The notes under the pieces were generated by a model that was not told where the DNA came from, searched no databases, and saw nothing but the letters and a program-made list of their open reading frames with translations. A stretch of DNA of 64,000 nucleotides from assembly GCA_963740675.1 (NCBI GenBank), contig CAVUFS010000005.1, forward strand, positions 62,001 through 126,000, read 5' to 3'. Made by a program: the position numbers and the translations under genes. Positions 51,064 to 61,591 of the stretch are shown in pieces (position 1 is the first letter of the stretch; each line of letters begins with the position of its first letter). Source of the stretch: CAIKMD01 sp963740675. Its GTDB lineage: Bacteria; Pseudomonadota; Alphaproteobacteria; ATCC43930; CGMCC-115725.

Positions 51064-53586
51064 ATGCCGCGCGATCTCCAAGAATTTACCGCCAGCCTGC
51101 CGATCGGCGGCGCCTTGCCCCAATTACGGGCAGCGCTCGACAAAGCCGGCGCGGCGGTCCTCGAAGCCCCACCCGGTGCCGGCAAGACGACACTTGTGCC
51201 GCTGGCGCTGCTCGATGCGGCCTGGCTCAAGGGCCAGAAGATCCTGGTGCTCGAGCCGCGGCGGTTAGCGGCACGCGCGGCGGCGCGGCGCATGGCCTCG
51301 ATGCTGGGCGAAGATGTGGGCACGACGGTCGGCTTCCGCACACGGCTGGAGACGCGGATCGGGCCAAAGACGCGTATCGAAGTGATCACCGAAGGCATCC
51401 TCGCCCGCATGCTGCAGCACGATGCCGCGCTCGACGGCATCGGCATCGTGATTTTCGACGAATATCACGAGCGCAGCCTCGACGCCGATCTCGGCCTCGC
51501 GCTCACGCTGGAGACCAGGCGCTATCTGCGCGAAGAGCTGCGGCTGCTTGTCATGTCGGCGACACTCGACGGCGAGCGTGTCGCCGCGCTGACCGACGCG
51601 CCGCGCGTCACCAGCGCCGGGCGTAGCTTTCCGATCGAGCTGCGTTATCTCGACCGCCCGCAGCAAGACCGTTTCGAAGCCGGTGTCGCCACCGCGATCC
51701 GCCGTGCCCTTGATGACGATGACGGCAGCATTCTCGTGTTCCTGCCGGGCGGCGCGGAGATCAGACGCGTCGAGCGGCACCTCGGCAATCTCGGCAACGA
51801 CGTCATCGTTGCGCCGCTCTACGGCGACCTGCCACCGGCGGCGCAGGATGCGGCAATCTCGCCGGCGCCGAAAGGCCAGCGCAAAATTGTGCTCGCGACC
51901 TCGATCGCCGAGACCAGCCTCACCATCGAGGGCATCCGCATCGTCATCGATGGCGGCCTCGCACGCGGCCCGCGGTTCGATCCCGTGACCGGCATGACGC
52001 GGCTCGTCACGACGCGCGTGTCGCAAGCCGCTTCGGCGCAGCGCGCCGGCCGCGCCGGACGGCTCGAGCCGGGCATCGCCTATCGCCTGTGGCCAGAGCG
52101 CGAGCAGGCGCAGCTTCCGCCTTACGCGCCGCCCGAAATCCGCGAGGCTGACCTCGCCCCGCTGCTGCTGACGCTCGCCGCCTCGGGAACAGCGATCCCA
52201 GCGCTTTGTCCTGGCTCGATCCGCCGCCCGCCGCGGCGCTGGGCCAGGCGCGCACTCTATTAATAGAGCTCAGCGCGCTCGACGATGCCGGCCGCATCAC
52301 GAAAGAAGGCGAGGCGATCGCGGCGTTACCGCTCCATCCGCGCCTCGCGCATATGGCGCTGACCGCCAAAGCGCGCGGCCAGGGCCGGCTCGCTTGCGCC
52401 ATCGCCGCGCTGCTGATGGAGCGCGACATCGTCCGCGCCGCGCCGCAAGCACGCGATGCCGATCTCCGGCTGCGCATCGATTTGATGAATGAACGTGGCG
52501 CCGCGCGCGATCTGCCGCCAGGCTTGTCTCTCGATCGCGGCGGGCTGCAGCGCGCCCGCGACGCCGCGCGCCAGATCGAGCGCCAGCTCCACGTCAAAAA
52601 CGACGAGAGCATCGATCCGGCCGAGACCGGCAGCGTGCTCGCTCTCGCCTATCCCGATCGCATCGCGCAAAGCCGCGGCGCGACCGGCCAATTCCGTCTT
52701 GCCAGCGGCGGCGGCGCCGAACTGCCGGCAAGCGATCCGTTGGCTAAGGAAGAATTCATCGCCGTCGCCGAGCTCGATGGCGAGCGCAAGACCGCGCGTA
52801 TCTTCCTCGCCGCGCCGCTCAGTCGTGCCGAGATCGACGAAGATTTCGCCGACCGCATCATCGCCAGCGACACCATCGCATGGGATGCGCAAAGCGAGGC
52901 CGTGCTCGCGCGCCGCCAGCGCCGGCTCGACGCACTGATCCTCGACGACCAGCCGCTACGTGATGCGCCGTCGGAGCAAGTGATCGCCGCACTGCTGACC
53001 GGCATCCGCGAAGTAGGGCTTGCCGCGCTGTCATGGTCGAGCGAGGCCGAAAGCCTCCGCGCCCGCGTTACATTTCTTCATCGCACGCTCGGCGATGAAT
53101 GGCCGGATTTCTCCGATGCTGCGCTGCTCGGGTCACTCGAAGATTGGCTCGCGCCTTATCTCACCGGCATCACGCGGCGCACGCAATTCGGGCGGATCGA
53201 TCTCGCCGAAGCACTCGCGGCGCGGCTCGATTACGCGCAGCGCCGCCAGCTCGACACGCTCGCGCCCACCCATATCGAGGTGCCCAGCGGCTCGCGCATC
53301 GCCATCGATTACGCCGCTGGCGATATGCCGGTGCTCGCGGTGAAGCTGCAAGAGATGTTCGGCGCGACAGCGACGCCCGACGATCGCCAAGGCAAGGTGC
53401 CGCTGCTCGTCCATCTGCTTTCGCCCGCGGGCCGGCCTCTGCAAGTGACCCGTGATCTCGCCGACTTTCTGGAAGAATGTCTATCCGCAAGTCCGCGGCG
53501 AGATGCGTGGTCGCTACCCCAAACACCCCTGGCCCGACGATCCGCTCGAAGCAAAGCCGACGGCTAAAGCGAAGCGGCGAAGATAG
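51064..53586 (+). pseudogene. hrpB: ATP-dependent helicase HrpB, split by two frameshifts
   Basis: DEAH-box helicase family. The first part from ATG 51064 has Walker A 'LEAPPGAGKTTLVPLAL' (residues 34-50), DEYH at D132 in 'VIFDEYHERSLDADLGLAL', 'LLVMSATLDGERVAAL' and motif VI 'SAQRAGRAGRLEPG'. Near 52207 one base is missing (ending at a stop at 52263 unless the frame changes), and the helicase continues as 'SWLDPPPAAALGQARTLL'. Near 53471 one base is extra, and the true end reads 'YPQVRGEMRGRYPKHPWPDD' to a TAG at 53584-53586. Both breaks sit in TTT runs. All parts are otherwise intact, so sequence error is as likely as decay. Confidence 0.88.
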
Positions 53587-53613
53587 ACCGTCACTGATAA
53601 CCGGGCTTTCCTT

Positions 53614-54158
53614 CTATTCGACAGAATGTCCGTTGAGAGCGGGCTGACCTAGCCAATGAATGAATGACTGGCCTGCATCGATGAGATGATAGCCGTTTTC
53701 TTTCTGCGGCAAAATTTCAACGGCCAGATCATACATGTCGGCGTTGCAGATTTCCTTAAACCCGCTGGCATCGCGGCGATACACATAGCTGTCGCAACCG
53801 GCTGTGCCACAATATTCGCCGTCCGCTACCTGAAGAATGAGCTCTGGAACACCGTCATTATTCAGGTCAACTTGCAAATATCGCACAAGCTCGGTTGGTT
53901 TGGGCGTTTTCCCCTCTTCCTGCCACGAAAGCAGGAGCGGATGGTCCGTTTCGATCAAGTTCCGAACGAAATCTCGGCAAACTGAACAATCGCAGGATCG
54001 GTATGAGGATCGATGCGATGGAATTTGACATCGTATCCATGAGACTTGGACTTCGTCGCGGCGGTCGACAGAGACGTGGACCACAGCGACAGGACAAGAA
54101 CCACTAGAACCGCAAGCGATTCTAGTCCGCGCCGGAGATTATTTTTTCTTGGGAGCAT
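53614..54158 (-). pseudogene. exported protein of unknown function, split by a frameshift
   Basis: From the ATG at 54158 a leader 'GLESLAVLVVLVLSLWSTS' is followed by 'KSKSHGYDVKFHRIDPHTDP' and 'AIVQFA'. Near 53970 the frame moves, and 'RDFVRNLIETDHPLLLSWQ' to 'VDLNNDGVPELILQVADGEY' and 'CGTAGCDSYVYRRD' continues to a stop at 53614. Restoring one C joins them into about 180 residues. The second half has a DxNxDG-type Ca-binding loop (DLNNDGVPEL) and a disulphide-prone CGTAGC, as in FG-GAP-like or inhibitor-type periplasmic proteins. Its start overlaps the lysozyme-like gene end by 20 bases. Confidence 0.65.
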
Positions 54159-55247
54159 GAGGGCCTGTCTTGCCCGTGATGGCTTCGCGGGCATTCGAGA
54201 ACTCATCGTACGGTATCGTTGCGAATTTCTGCAATCGGCGTTCGATATTTTGCCATGCGTTTCCGACGTCGGATGGCGGCGATCCAAGCGCACCGTTCGT
54301 CGCAGCCCTAAGATACCGGTGAACGGCGCCGGCGCCTTCCAAATGCGAAGCCGCCATCAATCCAGACTCGGTTACGGTAAGCTGATTGCCAGCAGAATCG
54401 GTGATGGTTTTACCGGTATAATCGAGCGCGCGATTGGTCTTCAGTTGCCCGTGATATGCCGCGAGGGCGTCTGTCAGCGCCTGTTCTTGTGCCTCGGGAT
54501 TGCTGCGAAAGTCCTGGTCGCTCCGCACACCGGCTTCATTGGCCTTTTCACTCCAAGTGCCGTCGTCATTTTTCCAGCCGGCGCTTTTCAATGTGCCCTC
54601 CGTGATCTGGTACCGACCTTGAGCTGTGCCTCCCTTCGGAGAAGGCTCACCATAGCCATTGTTCGGCTTATCCTTGGTCAATTCCATCTCCGCTAGCTCT
54701 TGCCGGAAGTCGACGTTCGGACGCGTCGTCCACGCAGTATAATTCGGGGGCTTCTTCGGCTGCGCTGGAGCCTTCGGCTGCGCTTTCGGCTTAGCCGGTT
54801 TCGCCGCCGGCTTTTGCTTCCCTGGCTTGTACGCAACCGGGATTTCGCACCCGATGCCGCGCCGTCCCCCGTGCTGAAGCGGCCGCGCTCGTCGTGATAG
54901 GGATTGCCGCGCTCGATCAACTCGTCCACTGGCCTGATCGCCCTCAATATTGTCGCCGGTGCCGTTCCCTCATCGATCAACCGCTCGAAAAAGAATAAGC
55001 GATGACACGCGTCCCCATCGTCGCCGGTCGGCGGCAAGCCGGCATGGGCAAGATGGATGGCGGCGAGTACGCGTTTGCCCTCGCGTTCGGCCTTCGCAGC
55101 GCACTCGATATGGCCGAGAACCGTTACCCGGATTGCCGGGCCATAGGCGGCCGTGAGCAAGGCGAAGATACGCGCCCTGGCTTCATCGCTCTCAAAGTCG
55201 AGCATGCCGTCCACGCGCTTCGCGAGGACCGCGCTGGGGCCGAGCAT
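54139..55247 (-). pseudogene. phage-type lysozyme/transglycosylase-like protein, split by a frameshift
   Basis: The first part (from the ATG at 55247) is 'RIFALLTAAYGPAIRVTVLG' and helical sequence ending in 'RGNPYHDERGRFSTGDGA', a linker motif common in prophage-encoded proteins of rhizobial relatives. The frame changes near 54850 into a Pro/Lys/Ala linker (KPGKQKPAAKPAKPKAQPK) and then a C-terminal domain with 'GTAQGRYQITEGTLKSAGW', the RYQI element of lysozyme-like/SLT folds, and 'EQALTDALAAYHGQLKTNRA'. One indel restores about 368 residues. A likely phage relic; the catalytic Glu is not certain. Confidence 0.6.
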
Positions 55248-55479
55248 GAGGCCAGCTTCATCGAGCGTCAGCGACCCGAAGCGTTAAGGAATGACCCTGG
55301 CTCGCGCCACGCGGCGCGGATGCAGTCGCATCAGCCGCATATCCTTGACTTAATCTTTGGGGAAATCGCGCCTCTCGGACAGTGCAGCCATGCGCAGCGC
55401 GCGATTGGCGCAGGCGCGAGAAAAGCCGCAAAATGCCTTATCTCATGACTCGGGAATTTGGCCGAGGAGTCTGAGCGGA

Positions 55480-56780
55480 ATGGCCGAGCAAGCGCTGCAA
55501 GAACCCAAGAAACTGCACTACGCCTGGATCGTCGTCGGCGTGACCTTCGTCGTCCTGCTGGTAGCGGCGGGCATGCGCGCGACCTCGGCGGTGATGCTGG
55601 TGCCGTGGGAAGAGGAATTCGGCTGGAGCCGCGCCGTCGTCTCCCTCCCGATCGCCGTGCAGCTCATGATGTTCGGTCTGGTCGGCCCGTTCTCGGCGAG
55701 CTTCGTCGAGCGTTTCGGCTTGCGCCGCACCATGACGACCTGCCTCTGCTGATGCTGATCGGCATGCTGTCGCTGCCCTTCATCACAGCATCGTGGCAGC
55801 TGCTGCCGATCCTCGGCATCTTCATGGGGCTCGCGGTCGGCGCGCTCGCCATGGTGATGGCGGCGATCATCGCCAATCGCTGGTTCTTCGCGCGGCGCGG
55901 CCTGGTGATGGGCATGCTGTCGGGCGCGACCGCCGCCGGGCAGCTCATCTTCATCCCTTCGCTCGCGCAGGTGACCGAGCATTTCGGCTGGCGCATCGCG
56001 GTTTTCGCCGCGAGCACCATCCTGGTCGCGATCATTCCGATGGTCTGGCTGCTGATGCGCGATACTCCCGCGCAGATGGGCCTGACGCCTTACGGCACGC
56101 CAGCGAATGCGCCGCCCGCTCCGCCCCCGCAGCGCGTCAATCCGTTGACCGCCGCCTTCGAGACGCTCGGCATGGCAGCGAAGCATCGCGATTTCTGGCT
56201 GCTCGCCGGCAGCTTCTTCGTCTGTGGCGCCTCGACGCTCGGCCTCGTCGGCACGCATTTCATTCCGGCCTGTCTCGATCACGGCATTCCCGAAACCACC
56301 GCGGCCGGCATCCTCGGCGCGATGGGCGTCTGCAACATGATCGGCACCACCGCCTCGGGCTGGCTCAGCGACCGGTTCGATGGCCGCATCCTCTTATGCT
56401 GGTTCTACACCTCGCGCGGCGCGTCGCTGGTGTTCCTGCCCTATGCGCTCGACATCCAGGGGCCGTGGGGCATCGTGATCTTTGGCCTGTTCTATGGGCT
56501 CGACTGGATCGCGACCGTGCCGCCGACGGTGAAGCTCACGACCGCTGCTTTCGGCATCAAGCAATCGAGCATCATCTATGGCTGGATCGTCGTCATTCAC
56601 CAGGTCGGTTCGGCCGCAGCGGCTTACGGCGCCGGCCTGCTGCGTACCTATATGGGCGACTACACCGGCTCGTTCTGGATCTCGGGCGCGCTTTGCGCCG
56701 CAGCGGCGATCATGGTGCTGAATGTCGGCCGTAAGAAACCCTCGACCGCACGGCCGGTGCTGGCGGAAGCCGGGGCGTAG
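55480..56780 (+). pseudogene. MFS transporter (OFA/MCT-like), split by a frameshift
   Basis: From ATG 55480: 'HYAWIVVGVTFVVLLVAAGM' and 'EEEFGWSRAVVSLPIAVQLM', then 'FVERFGLRRTMTT' where the frame ends at a stop (55750-55752). The rest continues one frame over from 'LMLIGMLSLPFITASWQLLP' through 'MGMLSGATAAGQLIFIPSLA' and 'IGTTASGWLSDRFDGRILL' to 56780. Together these form a 12-helix major-facilitator protein with the 'W..G..SDR' loop; the type resembles oxalate/formate or monocarboxylate carriers. A single missing base near 55745 explains the break. Confidence 0.85.
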
Positions 56781-56786
56781 TAGCTG

Positions 56787-58355
56787 CTATTCCCCCGCGG
56801 CCTCGTGCACCGGCGCTTTGCCGGGCATAGTCCGGAGCGGCACTTCCTCGAGGAAGCAGATCGCGATGAAGCCGATGAACGAGATCACCGCGGCGATACC
56901 AAAGGTGACCGCGAAGGCATGCGTCAGGTCGGGAATGATCGTCGCGCGGACATCGGCCGGCAGATCGGCGAGTGCTTGGGGCCCGCCGCGCAACACCTCG
57001 GGGCCAAAGCCGAGATGGCCATCGGCGAGGAAATAGCCGAAGGCCAGCACCAGCGCCGTCCAGAGCAGCGCCGTCCCGAACGAGCCGCCCAACGAGCGGA
57101 AGAAGCCGCTGGTGCCGGTGAAAGCGCCGAGATCGCGGAAATCGGCGGCGTTCTGCCCGGCCACCGTCATCGGCGACATGCACAGCCCGACGGCGATGCC
57201 GTTGATCATGAAATAAGTCGCGATCAGCCAGAACGGCGTCGTCGCCGTCATCGTCGCGTACAGAATGAACGACACCATGATGCCGAGGAAGCCGATTTGC
57301 GGCGAGCGCTTGTAGCGGCCGGTCGCGCGCATGCGATAGCCCGTCGTGATCGAGCCCGCCATCTGCGAGCCGATCAGCGGAATCATGAAGAGACCCGATT
57401 GCGAGGCGTTGTAGCCGGCGACGAGCTGCAGGAATACCGGCACGCAGCAGCGCCGTCGAGAGCAAGGTCGAGGCGATGATGAATTGCGTGATCAGCACCG
57501 TGCGGACGTTGCGGTTGATCAGCAGCCGCGGCGGCAAGCAGTGCCTCGCGCGCGCGCAGCTCTTGCAGTGCGAAAGCGATAAGGAAGCAGAGCCCGGCGC
57601 CGGCAAGGCCGAGGATCATCGGCGACGTCCACGGATAGGTCGTGCCGCCCCAGGCGCAGACCAGCATCCACGCGGTGACCCCCGGCATCATCAGCGCGAC
57701 GCCGAGGAAATCGATCGAGCGGCGCTCTTTGCTTCACCGGGATGCGCTTCAGCGCCCAATCGACCAGAGACGAAAGCGATGACACCGACCGGCAGATTGA
57801 TCCAGAACGCCCAGCGCCAGCGTGAGATAATCGGTGCACAGCCCGCCGACGAGCGGCCCAGCGATCGAGGCCAGGCCCCAGATGCCGGTGATGTAACCCT
57901 GATAGCGGCCGCGCTCGCGTGCCGAGACGACATCGGCGATCGCCGCCTGGCCAAGGCTGAACAACCCGCCGCCACCGATACCCTGCAACGCACGCGACGC
58001 GATCAGCATGCCCATGTTCTGCGCCAGGCCGCAGGACGACCGAGGCGATGACGAATACGGTGATCGCGAATTGCAGCAGGCGCCGCCGGCCGTAGAGATC
58101 GCTGAGCTTGCCGTAGATCGGCGCCGCGACCGTGCTGGTCAAAAGATAGGCGGTGACGACCCAGGAAAGATGCAGGAAGCCGTCGAGATCGGTGGCGATC
58201 CGCGGTAACGCGGTTGTCACGATCGTTGAATCGAGCGCTGCCATCATCATGCCGAGCAGCACGCCCCAGAGCACACTGAGGATTTCGCGATGCGTGAAGC
58301 CGCTCGACGAGACCGCTTCCGCGCCGGGTTGAAGGTCAGTGCCCCTAGGAGCCAT
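56787..58355 (-). pseudogene. DHA2-family (EmrB/QacA) drug transporter, broken by about six frameshifts
   Basis: The pieces in gene order are: 'REILSVLWGVLLGMMMAALD' with 'TIVTTALPRIATDLDGF' and 'GKLSDLYGRRRLLQF'; then 'GMLIASRALQGIGGGGLFSL'; 'WRWAFWINLPVGVIAFV'; 'PGVTAWMLVCAWGGTTYPW'; 'LINRNVRTVLITQFIIAST'; and 'PVFLQLVAGYNASQSGLFMI' to the end. They lie in different frames, with changes near 58030, 57825, 57775, 57725, 57535 and 57440. The order and content are those of a 14-helix proton-driven multidrug exporter. Its neighbour at 58447 is a paralogue. Confidence 0.85.
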
Positions 58356-58446
58356 GAGGATTCTCTATCGCTATGGGCGCAGCCTGTCTATGCGGATAAG
58401 CACTTACCGTGCCAAACGCAAAGCAGCTATGACCGCGGGAATGCGC

Positions 58447-60004
58447 TCAGTCGGCGGCGGGGACGCGCTCGGCAGCCGCCGCGCTTTGCCGTGCGTGATG
58501 CGTCGTCGTCCGCAGCGGAATTTCCTTGAGGAAGAAGGTCGTGATGAAAGCCGCCGCCGAAATGACACCGGCCGCGGCGAAGGCATAGCCGAAGGAATGC
58601 GACAGCGCCGGGATCAGGATCGCGCGTACATCCGGCGGCAACAACGTGAGCGCCGCGCGGCCGTCGCGCAGCAATGCCGAGCCATAGCCGGCATGCCCCT
58701 CGACCGCGACGGTGTGATCGAGCATCATCAACAGCATCGACCAGAGGATGCTGGCGCCGGTGGCGCCGCCAAGGGCGCGGAAGAAAGCATTGGCGCCGGT
58801 CACCGCGCCGAGATCCTTGAGCTCGGCCGAATTCTGGATCGCGACCCACAGCGGCGCTTGGCAAAGCCCGTTGCCGATCCCTTGGACGACGATAAACAGC
58901 TCGACCACCCAGAGAGGCGTCGATGCACTCATCGTCGAGAAAAGGCCGCCCGCGACGGCGAGCGTCAGGAAGCCGATGCGCGGCGACGGCACGTAGCGGC
59001 CCGTGCGTTGCACGCGCTTGCCCGTCATGATCGAGGCCGTGATCTGCGCCGCGAACGGGATGATCAGCATCGCGCCCGACACATCGGCCGTGACGCCGAC
59101 CGCGAATTGCAAATAAACCGGCAGCAGCATGAAGGTGCCGACGGTAATCGCGTTGATCGCGAAATTGAGCAGGCTCGCGACACAGAAGACCGAGCTCTTG
59201 AAGAGCCGCGGTGGCAGCAGCGCTTCGGGCGCTTTGATTTCGCGAAGGATGAAAGCCGCGATGAAGAGCAGCGCGGCCAAAGCAAGACCGAGCAGCTCGG
59301 GCGAAGACCAGGACAACTCGCTGCCGCCAAGCGTAAGGCAGAGCACCAGCGCCGAGACGCCCGGTGCCAGGAGCGCCGCGCCGAGATAATCGATCGGCCG
59401 CTTCACGCCGGTGGACGACCACCCGGGCGAGACCGCGATGGCAGAGGAAATAGGCGGTAACGCCGAGCGGCAGGTTGATCCAGAACGCCCAGCGCCAGGT
59501 AAGATACTCGACGCAGAAGCCGCCGATCACCGGGCCGATGATCGCCGCCGTCGAGAAGGCGCTGGTGATATAGGCCTGATAGCGGCCGCGCTCGCGCGCC
59601 GAGACGACATCGGCGATCGACGCTTGCGCCATGGAATAGAGGCCACCGCCACCGATGCCCTGCACCGCGCGCGCCGCGATCAGCGCCGCCATGTTGGGCG
59701 CCAGCGCGCATGCGACCGATGCCAACAGGAAAATACCGATCGAGGCTTCGAGCAACACGCGCCGGCCCCAAAGATCGCTGAGCTTGCCGAGGATCAGCGT
59801 CGCGATGGTGCTGGCGAGCAGATAGGCGGTGATGCACCAGGAGAGATACGGCACGCTGTGAAAGTCCGCGGCGATCGCCGGCAGCGCCGTCGCCAACACC
59901 GTCTGGTCGAGCGATGCCATCAGCATGCAGACCAGCACGCCGCTCAGGATGCGCAGCACATCCTGGTGACTGAATGCGGCCTGTTGGCCACTGGCTTCCG
60001 GCAT
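58447..60004 (-). pseudogene. DHA2-family (EmrB/QacA) drug transporter, one frameshift
   Basis: From the ATG at 60004: 'HQDVLRILSGVLVCMLMASL', 'DQTVLATALPAIAADF', 'LGKLSDLWGRRVLLEASIG', 'ALIAARAVQGIGGGGLYSMA' and 'YLTWRWAFWINLPLGVTAYF'. Near 59410 the frame changes and continues 'RPIDYLGAALLAPGVSALVL', 'VGTFMLLPVYLQFAVGVTAD' and 'NAFFRALGGATGASILWSML' to 58447. It is a 14-helix exporter of the same type as the preceding gene, with the motif C-like 'G..GP..GG' region 'AAIIGPVIGGFCVE'. One indel would restore about 518 residues. Confidence 0.87.
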
Positions 60005-60073
60005 CGCCTGATCCTCTCCTGCCGAGGGTCTATCCCGGCCCGGGCGCGCTGTCACGCGCCCTTACCGCAAGGC

Positions 60074-60502
60074 TCATTTGCTCGCGCCCTTGATCTTCTC
60101 CCAGGACCGGCCACCGGTGTAGCCCAAATAGCCGACCGTAAAGAGCTGCCACACCGGATCGGGAATAGCCGCCAACCAAGCGCCGAGGCCGAGCGCGATC
60201 TTCTGCGCATGGCCCGGATCGAAGGCATAGAGCACGCCCATCGGAATGGCAGCAAGGATCATGCAATAGCAGACATAGAGGAAACTCGGCCGCGCGCGGC
60301 TGGTCCATTTATCGCTCGATTGCGCCTCGGCCATGATCGCCTGAAGCTGCGAGGCCGTCTGCTGGATCGCCGCTTGCGTATCGGCGGCTTCGAGCACGGC
60401 TTTGGCCTTCGCCGCATCCTGCGGATCGGGGAAGACCTTGTTGATGATCGTGGTGGCGAGGGTCGAGACCGCGCCGACCGCGTCGTCGATGCCGAACGCC
60501 AT
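60074..60502 (-). CDS. 3TM holin-family protein (GTA/phage type)
   Basis: A protein of 142 residues. An amphipathic N-terminal half ('AVGAVSTLATTIINKVFPD', 'ADTQAAIQQTASQLQAIMAE') leads to 'WTSRARPSFLYVCYCMILAA' and 'PVWQLFTVGYLGYTGGRSWE', matching the GTA_holin_3TM pattern, with the conserved 'W.SR.RP' entry and 'GY.G' near the end. Such proteins make membrane lesions that let the endolysin reach the wall. It is the last gene of a compact lysis-type cassette. Confidence 0.85.
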   Translation of the reverse strand: MAFGIDDAVGAVSTLATTIINKVFPDPQDAAKAKAVLEAADTQAAIQQTASQLQAIMAEAQSSDKWTSRARPSFLYVCYCMILAAIPMGVLYAFDPGHAQKIALGLGAWLAAIPDPVWQLFTVGYLGYTGGRSWEKIKGASK

Positions 60503-60503
60503 C

Positions 60504-60687
60504 TCAGCCCCGGATCAAGCCGAAGGTGACGGCAAGGACGACCGCAGCGGCCGTGATCACCAGCATGGTATGCGGATGCGCGCGCAGCCACAGTAGCAGC
60601 GCGCGCCACGAGATGGCGCCGCTCATTGGTGACGGCGGCCTTGGTATCGGCAACGACCTGCTTGGCATCGTTTTGGATGTTGGGCAT
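60504..60687 (-). pseudogene. small one-helix protein of the lysis cassette, apparently frameshifted
   Basis: From the ATG at 60687 the frame reads 'PNIQNDAKQVVADTKAAVTN' and then runs on as Arg-rich sequence. One frame over, from an overlapping ATG near 60625, 'SWRALLLWLRAHPHTMLVIT' and 'AAAVVLAVTFGLIRG' give a typical membrane helix ending at 60504, two bases before the holin gene. Joining them gives about 60 residues, polar then hydrophobic, as in small alphaproteobacterial proteins near endolysins. Alternatively the second part is its own 40-residue gene. Confidence 0.5.
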
Positions 60688-60718
60688 GGGAAGACTCCTT
60701 TGTTGAGTGTGAGGTTGA

Positions 60719-61276
60719 TTACGAATAGGCGCGGGTGAGCCAGCCGTTGAGGAAGCGCGCCTGCGCGCGATTTTTTGCGGCGATGAGGCGGTAATGACCG
60801 GCGAGCGCCTCGCGCAGCGCGGGCAAGACGATATCGGCGGCTATCGCCGAAGCCGCTGCGATGGTTGCGGGACCGAGCTTGCCGTCCTCGACGATACGAA
60901 CTGAGCCGCTCGATGCGCCCGCGGCCCGCAACGCGCGTTGCATCGCACGCACCGCGCTCTCGATCCCGATATTGACGGCCGCATCGAAAAGCTTCGTCGC
61001 GAGGGGCGTTGGTAGCCGGCCGAAACCGAAGCGGTCCCACCAGTCACGGCGATAGATCGCGGCGGCGTCGGCCTCAGTGAGCGCCGCGATATCGAGCGTC
61101 GGATAGGCGGCGGCGCTGAGCCCGAATTTCGTGCCCTTCAATTCGCCGGCGCCGATCTTGCCGCCGGTCCAATTGCCGGGATCATCGGGCATCGCCTGAT
61201 AACCGCCTTCATGCGCCAGCACGATCGCCAGCGCCGCGGCGAAAGCATCGTCACTCACGACCGGAGCCTCGGACAT
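60719..61276 (-). CDS. GH108 N-acetylmuramidase (endolysin)
   Basis: A protein of 185 residues from the ATG at 61276. The catalytic segment 'AIVLAHEGGYQAMPDDPGNW' has the Glu of the E-G-G-Y motif, followed by 'TGGKIGAGELKGTKFGLSAA', and 'IYRRDWWDRFGFGRLP' and 'LFDAAVNIGIESAVRAMQRA' complete the glycosyl hydrolase 108 domain; a C-terminal peptidoglycan-binding-3-like part follows. There is no signal peptide, so a holin is needed for export, as in phage, gene-transfer-agent and TtsA-type toxin-release systems. It overlaps the upstream small gene by 26 bases. Confidence 0.92.
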   Translation of the reverse strand: MSEAPVVSDDAFAAALAIVLAHEGGYQAMPDDPGNWTGGKIGAGELKGTKFGLSAAAYPTLDIAALTEADAAAIYRRDWWDRFGFGRLPTPLATKLFDAAVNIGIESAVRAMQRALRAAGASSGSVRIVEDGKLGPATIAAASAIAADIVLPALREALAGHYRLIAAKNRAQARFLNGWLTRAYS

Positions 61277-61457
61277 CGGCGCTCGCCGTGCGGCGCAGCG
61301 CCCGCAAAGCGATGACGATGCGGAGGATGAGCAGCACGACGCCGCCAAAGATCAGCAACGCCCTGCCCCAGGCTTCCGCATCGGCGAGCCACAGCGGCGC
61401 GGCAATAGCCGTCACCGCCGCAGTGCCGTCGAACACGGCATCGAGCTTGTGATTCAT
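61251..61457 (-). CDS. small membrane protein of the lysis cassette
   Basis: A protein of 68 residues from the ATG at 61457, with CCCGGAGAA upstream. Two hydrophobic stretches (TAAVTAIAAPLWLADA and ALLIFGGVVLLILRIVIAL) and a basic tail (RALRRTASADVRGSGRE) resemble a small class II holin or a holin partner. It overlaps the endolysin start and would be translated first. I cannot name the family. Confidence 0.7.
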   Translation of the reverse strand: MNHKLDAVFDGTAAVTAIAAPLWLADAEAWGRALLIFGGVVLLILRIVIALRALRRTASADVRGSGRE

Positions 61458-61591
61458 GTAATTTCTCCGGGAAGCGAGATCGCGTCTCGCCAAATCGAAT
61501 GGGCCCGTCCCATGCGCGCGATTGGAAGGATGAAGACGTTCCCGCTACGCGCGATCACCACGTGGCGCGCGCAGGGTGCTGTCTTTTACCG

